This document shows positions 9,608 through 22,100 of a stretch of DNA of 64,000 bases, piece after piece. The notes beneath the pieces were generated by a model. The model saw only the letters and a list, made by a program, of their open reading frames with translations, was not told where the DNA came from and searched no databases. Source of the stretch: Amborella trichopoda (Eukaryota > Streptophyta > Magnoliopsida > Amborellales > Amborellaceae); NCBI RefSeq assembly GCF_000471905.2, contig NW_006500337.1, positions 2,863,999-2,927,998 of the forward strand, given 5' to 3'. The stretch's first letter is position 1, and each line of letters begins with the position of its first letter. Position numbers and translations under genes: made by a program.

Positions 9608-12600
9608 TCCTTAAATAAAAAGATAAAATAGAATTAGAGGGGATATAGAAATATTTACTCAAAAATGGAATATTTGCTCAAATAGAATTAGAGGGGATAA
9701 GTATACAGAAAAGGGGAGAATGAGAAAAAAAAAAAACAGATATAGAATATTTTCTTTTTTAAGTATATAGGAATGAGAATAAGAGAGAATACTGGTTTGT
9801 TACCCAATTTAACTATATTTACCATTAGTCTCCTCCAATGTTTCAAATTAAAGTAAAAATCAATAGCAACCTTTGAATCCTTTAACTAAAAAATATTACA
9901 ATTAACTCTCATTCAAGTTCAAAAGGATATTGAACTCTACAGTTTTTTTAGGGATGATCTTGAACTATAAAGTTTGAAAATTGACGTCAAATGGTAATTG
10001 GAATAAAGCATTTTATATAGGACATCTATGGAGGCCTATTCACATTTAAAGCATAGGCCTAATCATACATAAATGAAGGCCCATTCACATTTAAAGCATG
10101 GGTCTAATCTCACATAAATAAAGTATATCATAGAAAGAGTATCTTCTACCAAAAAAAAATGCCAAATGCGTATTATTTTTTAATATTTCTTTCAAAACAT
10201 ATAAATTACCATACTTCAAAAAACTCAAATTCTTTAAAATTACAGGTGATATTAAATATAGTTATAAAATTAAAAAAAATAATAATAAACTTATTTAAAC
10301 TGATGATGTCTTTAGTTGTTATAACATATTACTAATAAAATAATAACAAAGTAAATATGATTTTTTTATGAATATCATAATTATATGTTTCTAATTATAA
10401 ATTTTTCAATATGTATTTATTTTTATTACAATTTTATTAATATTAATGCAGTAATTCATGTATTACGACAATAATAGTATCGTTTCACTAATTATAATTA
10501 TGAAAATTATATAGAATTATTAAAATTAGAATTAAATATTATTAATATATTCAAATAATAAAAATAAAATTATATGAATTTATTATAATTAATTTACATT
10601 TACGATAATAATTTAAATTATTATCATTAACTGTTTTTATAATAATATTAAAATCAACATTAATAATGTGATAGTAATATTAAAATAATTATGTAAATAT
10701 AATTAATGTCATAGAGTAATGTTATGAATATATTTTACACGTTTCCATTGGAAATTTTAAGCGCTCGCTTAACGCATATCAATATATTCAAGTAGTCTCC
10801 CCTCTGCCTTGCTCTACTTGCATACTTTAGAATAAGAAGTAGGATTAAGCTGCTTAATATATCGCTTCCCCGTGCTTCTGTATTCCTTAGATCTTAGAGC
10901 CAGCCTTACTTACTACTCTCACTAAGAGCTTAGTGGACGGACTCCCTGTAACTGTTTATTGCTTCCGTGCTTGCGGGTCAAGGTCGCTCATTTAGGGGGG
11001 GGGCATGTATACAAATACATATTAAATACAGGATCAGAAAGACTATCATGAGAGAGCCAGAAGTCTGGTTTGCTTTCTATACTGGACTACTCTTATGAAT
11101 AAACATATTTTCTTAATGAAGGCTTTCAGCCTTGACAGTGATTCTATTGCATATTTACGAAATGATTTACATAAATGCTTGAAACATATTTTCATTACAT
11201 ATTTACCTACTTATTTATGTGATCGCTTTTTTCATTCTACGTGTACCACACGTGATCCTACTTGTAGCAAAATAAAATCTAAGTAGGCTTTCTATCAAGT
11301 AGTGTATTGTATATCCATCCGGATCACATTACACACATTTCTCTATCAGATTTCTTAAAAAAACTCCACCGAAATCATGATCTTTAATTAGGATTCACGC
11401 ACTGTGATGAACAACACTTGGCAAGATGACCCTAATGGACCTTCAGGTAAAGTATTCCGTTGACTGGTGGAAGGTTGCACAACCGCCTCTCTAATAGCTG
11501 AGATTTCACATGGTCATAATGGTTTTATATTTTGCTTTTTTTCATTTAAATAATATATTTATCTCAGAACATATTCAAATAAATAAGAATCGCAGCCATC
11601 CGCTCATCCCTCTCCTGTCACTCTCTCGCTCTATAACTCAACGAAACCCTCGGAGAGAGACATTGGTCTCCTGCCACTCACTCGCGGTTCTAATGGTGGA
11701 AGTGGAGCAAGGATGACACCTCTCGCTCGCAGGCACATGCTGCAAGCTTCAAACGCGTCTCTGCTCTCTCTATCAACCAGAATCTCTCGTTTTTTTTCCT
11801 TTTTCTGTGGCATTTCATACGGCAGTTAAATATATCTTAGGTTTTATGGTACTTAAATACCATAATATTATACTATAATTATTACAATAATATGACTACT
11901 GTGAACATTATTTTTTATCACAAAACGCTCAAATTTGAAGGAAAAAAAAGAACGTCGACAACATTTATAAAAGTTCGAGGTTTTTTTTCTAAATAGACAA
12001 AAATTACATTATATTTGTGATCATTTTTCAATTTATTTTTCTATATTTTTTCAAGTGCATGAAGATGAATAAAATTCACATAGTAAATTTAAACCAAATC
12101 TAATGCATAGAAAAAGTAAACCAAATCTAATGTGGAGAAAAAACATAAAATAATAAAACATAATCCCAACCATTCAATCAAGATTGGACAATTGAAAGTG
12201 CAAGTGAATTACTATAGAAATTTATTTATAAGTGTTTGACAGCATTTCACCGCACACATACAGACGCACATTATATATTACATAATATTGTTTCAACCTA
12301 GACCCAGAGTCTGGGTCTGCCATGGAGCCTTAAAAGTCCGGTCAGGGTTGGGGTTGACTAACCCCAATCTGACCTGTTTACAACCCTGATTTCTAATACA
12401 AGACAAAAGGCAATTCTAAACATCTGCAGTTTCTTAACAAATTTTCATAAACTCATTGACTGAAAGATCCAAAAACCTTATGATAAATGATCAAAATACA
12501 CAAAACGAAATTATAGTCAACCTGAAGGTCATTTCTGAATTTTTGTATGTCAAGATAAAAAATTTCAATTTTATAAAAAAAAACTAGCTGGGAATTCAAG

Positions 12601-12866
12601 ATAAAATTTAGCGCAATAAAAGCAAGTTCATACGATGCAATTTCTCCTTACAATTGATCATCTCAAGTCAATATCAACCTACAGAATGATCCCGATCATA
12701 TGATCACATGTACAATACATTATTAGTCGGAAAAGTTAGCACCATTGAAATAAATTATGAGTTTCAGAGGGTATCTATGGCATGATAAGCAATGAAATTA
12801 TCCTGTGTTGTAGCTACAAAATGCCAGCTTATGGTAATTGACAAGTGACGAAATTCACTGAGAGGT
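9608..12866. other. intergenic region downstream of the acyltransferase gene
   Basis: No gene recognised. 10190-10740 is extremely AT-rich. 10745-11300 has near-average composition with a G8 run at 10997-11004 and no domain-bearing frame. 11580-11810 is a CT-rich, more GC-rich patch with a 60-codon open frame on the minus strand that I cannot support as coding. 12290-12400 holds a short palindromic patch (GGTTGGGGTTGACTAACCCC). The 3' untranslated region of the acyltransferase gene must lie just below 12867, but I cannot fix its end. Confidence 0.4.
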
Positions 12867-12994
12867 CTATAGATAGTGTGAAAGAAGATCATCAGGAGAA
12901 ATCTTCAGCCTACAGCTCTGTCCAAGATGAACATCCCCAAAGAGATACCTAGATTAGCATAGAAATGCAGTGAGGTCTAAAATTTTTGGGCAAG

Positions 12995-13035
<41 letters not shown>

Positions 13036-13116
13036 ATTCACAATGGTCAGGCCAAGCACACCGTGCTTTTCCGTAATCCCAGTAACAGTCATCATGCCTC
13101 AAAGGTCCTCGTTTAG
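12867..13116 (-). CDS. PSAT1: acyltransferase exons 14 and 15: cysteine-rich C-terminus
   Basis: Exon 14 (13116-13032) reads AKRGPLRHDDCYWDYGKARC, then AWPDHCEY. Exon 15 (12948-12867) reads YLFGDVHLGQSCRLKISPDD then LLSHYL and stop TAG. The 83-bp intron between them starts directly in a 32-bp CT microsatellite (GA on the plus strand, 12998-13031), so its donor is GTCTCT. Confidence 0.9.
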
Positions 13117-16100
13117 CTGCATTCATACAATTCTTAAATGAATAGAAATCAATTGGACTTAAGTTGATTGGGTGGTTCTAATGGACATTTAAATGAGTAA
13201 GTCTAGAGAAGTTGGAATTGGTTGTCAACGATTTTAGAGTATTTCTGATTGAGTCAGCAATGATGTAGTTCTAATGGGTTCTGACTTTAGAGGTAGGCAT
13301 CATGTCCATTTTGTAAGAGGAGATATCTTTTTTCCGTGTGCATCTTCTGATTCTCCATATCCTATACTCTAGCTGATTCTTTTTGTAATAAAGTGATATG
13401 TGGATAACCACAATGCTTGGCATAATAAGTTAATTGTTGAAACAAAAAATTAAAAAAAACGAAGGCAAAGAACCTTAATCTATAAGAATAAGGAACTGTT
13501 GGAATAGCCTGTTCCAAGCATTTCCATTATCTCCTACTTCCACCATTCTTTTTTTTTGGGTAAGTCAACTTCCATCATTCCTTACCATGTTAATTAACCC
13601 AGACGCAAAAAACACAAATGTTAACTTCATTACCCAATGATGAATTGATGACAGAATAATTAAACTAAGTTCAATGTATAAACTTACCCTTTGTAACAAA
13701 CTTCGATTTCGCATCAGGATGGGTATCATGCCACATTTCCAGCCATAGTTCTCGCATAAGAACAGGAGAGCGAACTATGTTCCTATGATTCACTGCAAAC
13801 AAACATACCAAGATGGTCAACTTCCCACTTGAATATTAAAATAAAAGAAAAAAAAATGAAACTCGGACTTGCTTTTATAGAATGGAAGACCAAAGAAACA
13901 TCTCTTATTATGTTTCCCACGATAGAGGCTGAGAAAATTTTCAAAAATGTCAACTTTCAGTTAGATTTATAGTGTCAAAAGAAGTCAAATCATTTTTGTG
14001 CATGGGAAATGCAGCCAACAATAATGCGGATTGCTTGTTAAGAGGGGTTTACTCACCCAGCTCGTGGTTGGCACCTCCCAAAATTTTCCATGATTAGAAA
14101 TGCATCCCCAGCATCCAAATTATCAACTGTCCATGTCCATATTGTACAATTTTACAATTTTTCACAAGTGAACGAACTAGTCACCGATAAAAAGTAATTT
14201 GTTAAAGTTAAATGCAGTTTTAATCTTGCTTTCTCAACATCAAAGGAAATTATCTATGTTAGCTTCTATCTTGAGCAGCCATATGGACATTCATCCAGAT
14301 CTTCAATGGCAACAATCATATTCTAGCTTATGAGTTTCTGAAGGCAAGTGAAAATTATGACTGCATGTGCGAATTACAACTAGCTAGGAATACATTACAA
14401 GTTTATCATCTCATTCAAGAATGGAAACAAGCTGCCTGTAACACCAATTCACTGGGCAAATGTAGATATAAAGAGGATGGGTTTTCAATCTCCCTCAATA
14501 ATGTTCTTGAAGGAGCCACATGGTGGATACCCCGGCTCAAGAGAGTTGGGGTATATACAATCTGTTGATGGGGAATGCACCCATGTCTTTATTCTTCCAT
14601 TCAATATTCGAAAACTCGGCACCTTACCCGCCTAGGCGGTTTAGTCAAGGCGGCAGCCTAGGCGCCGCCTCGACGCAACATGCTGAGGGCAGAAGAATAG
14701 CCCTAGCCAAGGTTAATTTGGTAATTTTCCCCCCTAAAAAGGGGGAGTCTTGGAGGGTATCCTAAACCCCCACAACCTATTCTGTGACCCCTAGAGAGAT
14801 TAGAACTCCTTAAAAACCTCGAATATGTGATTTATCGAAAGATCGCAAAAAATTTTATTTTTTTCTATTTCTTCCCAAAACAGAGGCAATAGTTCGTAGG
14901 TGTTTTCTAGTGGTAGATTTTGAAGACTTTTGGTGATCCAATAGATAAGGATTGGGCTGACTTCGTTTTGATTTTGATATTTTTAAAGCATTATCATATT
15001 TGAATAAGAGTTTTGATTTGTTTTGCTATAAAGTATTATGTTGTGAATCATTTATTTTTTTCGTTTACTTTTTTTTTCCTTTTATGATATATTTACATGT
15101 TTGTAGTTGAAAGATTGAATTATTTTGTGATGAATGAATTTTTTCCTCATTTGGATGATGAAATTGGGCCTATATCGAATTCTTTTATAAATAGTTGATT
15201 CTTTTTTTTGTAAAGTATGTCACGTTTTGATATTCTATTTTTTTAATACTTTGTTTTTTGTAAATTAATAATTGTGTTATATCTTAATTCTTATGTGAAG
15301 TTATATATGATTATTTTCTTCAGATTGATATCATATACCCATGAAACAAGTGTATATGAAACAAGTGTATCAGAAAACCAATTCGGTTTTACGTTAGGGA
15401 GGTCAACAATCGAGGCTATTTTCCTATTTAAGCAACTGATTGAGAAATTAGGGCAAAGGGAAAAGACCTCCACATGATCTTTATTGATTTAGAGAAAGTT
15501 TATATTAGAATACCTTGAGATTTGATTTGGTGGGTGTTGGAAAAGAAAGGAGTCTCCAGACACTACATAGACTTGGTGAGAGCTAACTAGTGTACGAACA
15601 ACTAGTAGAGAGACGAGTGAGCTCTCAGTGACAATAGGCCTACATCAGGGGTCAGCATTGAGCCCATACTTCTTGGTCTTAGTTATGAACGACTTAACTA
15701 AGTACCTACAAGATGAGGTACCGTGGTACATGTTATTCGCAGATGACAGTTTTGATTGATGAGATCGAAAACGACGTCAATACAAAGTTAGAACTTTCGA
15801 AGGATGCTCTAGAATCTAAAGATTTTAAAATTAGCCAAATTAAGACAGATATATGGAATGCAAGTTTAGTAATAATAGGGGTAGAAACGAAGAAGTAGCT
15901 AAGATTAACGGCTAGGAAATACCAAAAAGAGCGCACTTTCGATATCTTTGGTCGATAATCAAAAAAAATGGAGAGATTGGGGAAGATGCTGCAAATAGAA
16001 TTCGAACTAGGGGGTGAAGTGAAAATGTGAAATCGAAATTTTATGTGATCGCTGCATACTAATGAAGTTGAAAGGAAAGTTCTATAGACAACTGTGAGAC

Positions 16101-19100
16101 CAGCTTTCCACTATGGGGCTGAATGTTGGGCGGTCAAAAATTAACATACCTATAAAATGAGTGTAATGGAGATGAGGATGTTGAGATGGATGAGTAGTAA
16201 GACAAAAAAGGATAGAATTCGAAATGAATACATTCGATAAAATTTAGGTGTGATACCGATAGGCGATAAGATGAGAGAGAGTAGACTTAGGATGGCTGGC
16301 CATGTGTGGCGCAGACCCAGTATAGTACCTGTTAGGAGGTGGAGTTAGTTCATTTGGAAGGCTCTAAAAGGACAAGGGGTAGGCCCAAAAGGACATGGTT
16401 GGAAGTGGTGAGAAAATATATGGAGACTTACACTGAGAGTATGACTATTAATAAAACAGAATGACGAACCAGGACTCGTGTAGCCAACCCCAATTGGATG
16501 GGAAAAGGCTTTGACGATGATGATTGATATCATATACTCATTGTTTCATATTATGTGATTTTTGTTTCATATTATTTCCTTTTTTTTCCATAGTTGTTTC
16601 ATAATATGTTATATATGATTATATGTATATTTGTGCATCTTATTGTAAAGTTCTTCTTTTAGTGTAGTTGCATTTGTTTTATATCTTCATGTAAAACTCA
16701 AAGTTTTTTCTTATGTTTTTTTTTAAATAATTAATACTTTAATATTGTGCATGATTCACATTGATACTCAATCAATTATTGTGTCTCTGTGATAATCACT
16801 TCTAGTGGATCAAGTGGGCCAAGTGATCTAGGTTGGAAGTATGGATCTTGTTCAAATCCACTTGACAATAATAGGGTAGAGTGCAAGTTTTGTAAAACAT
16901 CATATACTCCCGGCATCAACAACTTGAAGAAGCATTTAGTCGGCATTAGAGAGGATGTGGCCTCATGCACTCTAGTGCCTGTTGAGGTCAGAAGAGAGAA
17001 GATAGAACACTTGGAGGGGATGAAAAACAAGAAACAATGGGTGAGAAAAAGGCATGATGAAATTCTAAGTGTAGACATTTTTGGAGTTCGATGAGAGGAA
17101 GAGGACGTTTATACTAAGGTTGGATCTAGGCAAAAAGAGAATAGGGCCTATGGATACTTTCTTCCCCCGCCCTAATCCTGAGGTACTACCACGAGAAAAG
17201 GGTCAAACAAGTTTAGAAACACATTTTAAAAAAGAAGATAAAGATAAGGTTGTCCAATATGTGAGGACGTGGTTCTTCCAAGCAGGCATTTCTTTTAATG
17301 CTGCTAACTTGAGTAGCTTCAAGGCTATGTTGGAAGCAGTGGGCCAGTTTGTGCCAGGGTTGAAAGCGCTATTTGCTTATAAGCTTAAAGAGCATACTTA
17401 GAAAAGAAGTGGAGCGAGCCAATAACTATTTGAAAACCCACAAGGATGTGTGGGGTGTATACGGTTGCACAGTCATGACGGGTGGTTGGAGTGATAAGAG
17501 GAACAGAAGCATCATGAATTTGAAGATGAATTGTCTTAGGGATAATGTTCTTGAGGTTTATTGATGCTTCAGACAAGTCCCATGATGCATAATTCATTCT
17601 TAATTTAGTTGACCTGTGCATAGAGGAGATAGGGAGGATAAAGTGGTCCAAGTTGTGACCAATATGTATCCAGCTAATATGTCGGCTGCTAGGTTATTAA
17701 TGGATAAGAAGTCGCGTATTTTTTTGTCCCCTTGTATAGCACATGGCATAGACCTCATGTTAGAGGCCATTGGTAAGAAGAAGATGCCAGCTTGGGGTGA
17801 TGCAACTTTTCCAAGCCAAAAGTAACTTCATCATAATAACATAAAACCTCAGCATCATAATTACACAAAGTACTTGGAAACTGTATTACTCATAAGTGTA
17901 AGAAAAGGGTGAACATAGAGGATAACTAGAGAAGCATTTACAGGTATCCAAAGGGAAAGAAAGACTTTGCCTTTGAGTTGAATAAACCATAAATCCAAAC
18001 TGCTACGTATTTGGGACATCTTTCAGGCAATAACCCAATACAGTTAAGGATGCATGGTAATAAATAGACCATTCCTTTCCTTAAAAAAAATCGCAGTAAA
18101 AAGGACCACCATTAGCTATAGTCTTTTGCAACTGAGCAAGTGTTGCAAACACCGCTCTTAGCCCTTGTATTACAACAGAAAAGCAAATTACTCTATTGTA
18201 CCTTTTGCAATGGAGACAGAGTGCTGAAATAATGGTGTTAAGAGGTGGAAAATGACGCTGTTGACAAACAAACCTAAACTTAAGAAACAAAGATTAGAAT
18301 GTACTAATGTGATTACCAACGTACTGCCATTTGGATATGTTTACCTTTATCAAGCTCCCAAACAGCAGTCCTTCTTCCTGGAATGCTTTCACCATCTTCA
18401 TAATAAGTTATATATTTCACACGCTGTGCCCTTGTCATGTTAGGAACTATGTCTCTTCCATGATGCCCTACATTTAGGTGCACTTGGACATCAAGACCCT
18501 CATGCTCTGACTGTATTTACAAGCCAAAAATTGAGAAAGACAATGAGATTCTTAATGAAAAGCAAGCAAATTTTCAAACTGAAAGAAGAATAAAGTTCAT
18601 TTTAGAAGTAGCATCTTCGCCAAATTTTCCGACAACCTAAAGTGCAGAGTTCGAGAATTATGAATACTCACTTCTTTTTTTATGCTAACTTAAATTTTTT
18701 AATAAATAAATATAAAATTCTCAAAAAAAAAAAAAAAAAGAAATTCTGAAATTCAATAGCTGGTGAAGCAGCAAGACGAATGGATCAAGATTAGGTGGAA
18801 ACTCACAGTAAGGTACATACAAACATTTTAAAATTTTATAAATTCAAAAAGAAACAAAACCAATTTTGTAAGACAAGCCGACAACAAAATACCAATCAGA
18901 CCCAACTTAAACAATTCACAGTAGCTTAAACTTCAAAGCTACAAAACAATATACCAATCATACCCAAATAAAACAATTCACAGTAGTTTAAACTTCAAAG
19001 CTACAAACCTAAAGCTCAAAATCTTCAAGTGTGTTACATATAAGATATAATAATAGATCTCTTCGGCTCTAAGATATACTTCAGACAGACCTATTAATAA

Positions 19101-22100
19101 TAAGTATAAATATTTTGAAACTTAATATGAATATTGCTCACTACATGCACAACACCTAGCATCATCACCATCCGAGCCTTATCCCAACATAATAGTCTCT
19201 ATCATGATCATAAGTATTCTGCTTCTGTCCTTGTTATAATCAGAGGGTCAATGTTTGTGTTACCATAAGGCTACATAACTGTCTTGTCAAAACAATCAGA
19301 GAAATCATTTTGATGAGAGCTTTCTCAAAGTCATGCAAACTAGTTATCAGGAAAATAAGACCTAGAGCTACATATTATCCTGTTACTATCTTGAAAACCA
19401 TAGGAGCCTGCTAAGGGTTTTTTGTCAGGCTTGCATACAGCATGATTGAAATTGGTTTTACTGTCCAGCTAGGACATACGTGGAGGGACTCCTCATGTTC
19501 CATAGAGTATTTTCAATTATGATTGAGCATTTTCCTGCTTATTTTCTCCACTTACCAATGCAAAAGCATAGCTAAGGAAATCCAGATTGATCTAGACAGC
19601 ATAGTGTGGACATGATCAATAAATGCAACTTTGATATCCCAATTTGTATTGAAAGTTTATATGAAGCACTGGATATTTATCAACTCGCAAAAATAGAATA
19701 TAAATCTACAGAATCCAAGTAAAATTCTCGAATTTCTCGTGTCATATTTTTGCATATTGAACTTAAGGTTGAATAATACAAATTCATATTACAACTCATA
19801 TGTGGGCTAGCCATGTGTGGCGCAAACCCAATACTGCACATGTTAGGAGGTGCGAGTTAGTTCAAGTGGAATGATAAAAAAGGGTAAGGGATGGAGCCCA
19901 AAAGGATATGATTGGAAGTAGTGAAAAAAGATATGAAGACTTATGACCTCACTGAGGGTATGGTCGTTAATAGAGCAATATGACGGACTAGGATTCGTGT
20001 AGCCGACCCCAATTAGTTGGGAAAAAGCTTTGACGATGATGATAATGAACTCATGCTCCAGATGCTAATCATATTCCACAAAATGGAATGATAGGAAATT
20101 CAATATCAAAGCCACTGAATGATCGATTCATGGAGCAATTAAAGATACCTGAGGACTCCTTGTAACATTCACTCGATTCCCCAGCCAAGTCTTACACCAT
20201 GAGAGAGAATGGTATGGCACCTGCACAGGAATTTACCATATCACTCTGAAAATAGCGTGTTTCCAAGAGCTAAGGATAAAGGACCATGACAGTAATGCTA
20301 CAAATCAACATTGGTTCAGAAAAAGTTTACAACATGCGAGCTACTCCGGCACTAAGTACCACAACTAAGACATGGATATGAGTTTATGATCCTCAACCTA
20401 ATTCAGTATCTTCAGCATACCGTCTCGTCCCCACTTGTGTGTCCATGATTCCCATTAACTGAATTCCCAGATCTGAAGAAAAAAATATATTAGACTCAAT
20501 TCGTAGTCCACATTCTTCAAACAAGTAGTGAAAATCACCCAAGTATGTCTTGCGCAACATTTACACTGAAAATTTTCAAATGCAAAGATTTAATATATTC
20601 AGAGCATTTTGCCAGTAAGATTGTACTGAGACAGAGAAATGAAAACACTCCAATCAAAAAAGAGAGGCACCAACATATAAATCTATATCCTGAAATTCAG
20701 AAATTCCTATTTGGCATGTATAGAAGTGAATCATAGAACAAGTGTAAATATGTTTGTCAAATGTGCCTAGTTCTTCCTCCATGCCCAAGTGAGTGTTTAA
20801 GGCCATCCAAGCAAGGATCACTCTTTAGGCTTTGACTACAAAGATGTGCAGCACAGAGCCACTAAAAAGAAAAACAAAGTGCCTTCCAGTCATGGTAAAT
20901 GAAATATAGCTGATTTATTAACATACCAGTTCGAAGTCAATAATGCTTAGATCTTCAATATCAAGTAAATAAATCAGTCTTTGAAAAAGATAGCAATTTT
21001 GAAGAATTTAAAAAAAAATAAGGGAAATTTTCGTATAAAACTCTAATTCCTCATATTATTTCATGGTAGACCCTCTTTCCTTTTTTTTTCAAGCGGCATA
21101 AGGAAATCCCTAAGGATTTCACCGTACCCCTCATGTCTTATCTCCCTCTTTTATTGACTTTTGACCATAAATATTAGCCCCAACAAATCTTTTTATACCA
21201 TTTNNNNNNNNNNNNNNNNNNNNACCATAAATATTAGACCCCAACAAATCTTTTTATACCATTTCATCCCTAAAAACGTTTTTAACCCTCTTTTTCTCTT
21301 TCCACCCATACTAAAAAAAATTTTGGGTTGAAATGGTATAAAAAGATTTGTTGAAGCTAATTTTTATGATCAAAAGTCAATAAAAGAGGAAGTTAAGAGA
21401 TGAGGGGGCATGGTGAAATCTTTAAGGGTTTTCTTATGCCGCTTGAAAGAAAAACGGAAGGAAGGTCTACCATGAAATAATACGAGGAATTAGGGTTCTA
21501 TACGAAATTTTCCCAAAAAATAAAGAGATGGAAAAGAGAGAAACAAAGACAAAGAGTAAGATAGAGAGATAGAAAATTAGTAGAAAGACAACTGAGAGAG
21601 AGATTTCATAGAACAGAGATTTCATAGAACTTAAAGAAAGGAAAGGAAATATTTAGCACAACATATCAGAAGAATGACAATAGAAGGTAAGGACAATCTG
21701 CAGATGGGGGAAAAGGTGTTTTATAAGCCCGCCACTTTCTTATCTCCCATTGAGGAACTAGGGTTGAGGTGAGAGCTAACCCTACGTAGTTGAAAAAGGC
21801 TTAACACCATTCTAACAATTCTAAACATCTAAACCTTATCTCCAACTAATAGAATGCAACTGACAAAAACAAAAAACAAAAAAAAAACACAACATAAAGG
21901 CTAGAGGAGCCATAATTTATTTCTTGAATTTATAAAAAGTGCATTTCTTATGTTGTCCAGAGAAACCCAAATCCACAGAGTGTTTCTGGTTACGTTGAAG
22001 AAACAAATAAATAAATCAAGAAAGCAACCAATCCTGTACAAGAAGAAAAGCATGGTCATGAGAAATAATACAAAATACCTGTATTATAAGATTGGAATGA

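Larger units (their letters stand above)
14590..17830 (+). mobile_element. hAT (Ac-like) transposon remnant, interrupted by a LINE
   Basis: The left portion (14625-14690) is a GGCGCC-rich subterminal zone (CGCCTAGGCGG, GCCTAGGCGCCGCC). The coding part starts near 16790 after an interruption by a LINE at 15339-16521. The transposase remnant is broken by frameshifts and ends near 17825, where the sequence changes without a recognisable right terminus. The element lies in intron 12 of the acyltransferase gene, antisense to it. A second copy of the same left region occurs at about 28200-28450. Confidence 0.75.

Noticed and set aside
11631..11813. 60-codon open frame in a CT-rich patch
   Set aside because: No supporting homology, too short, simple-sequence composition.
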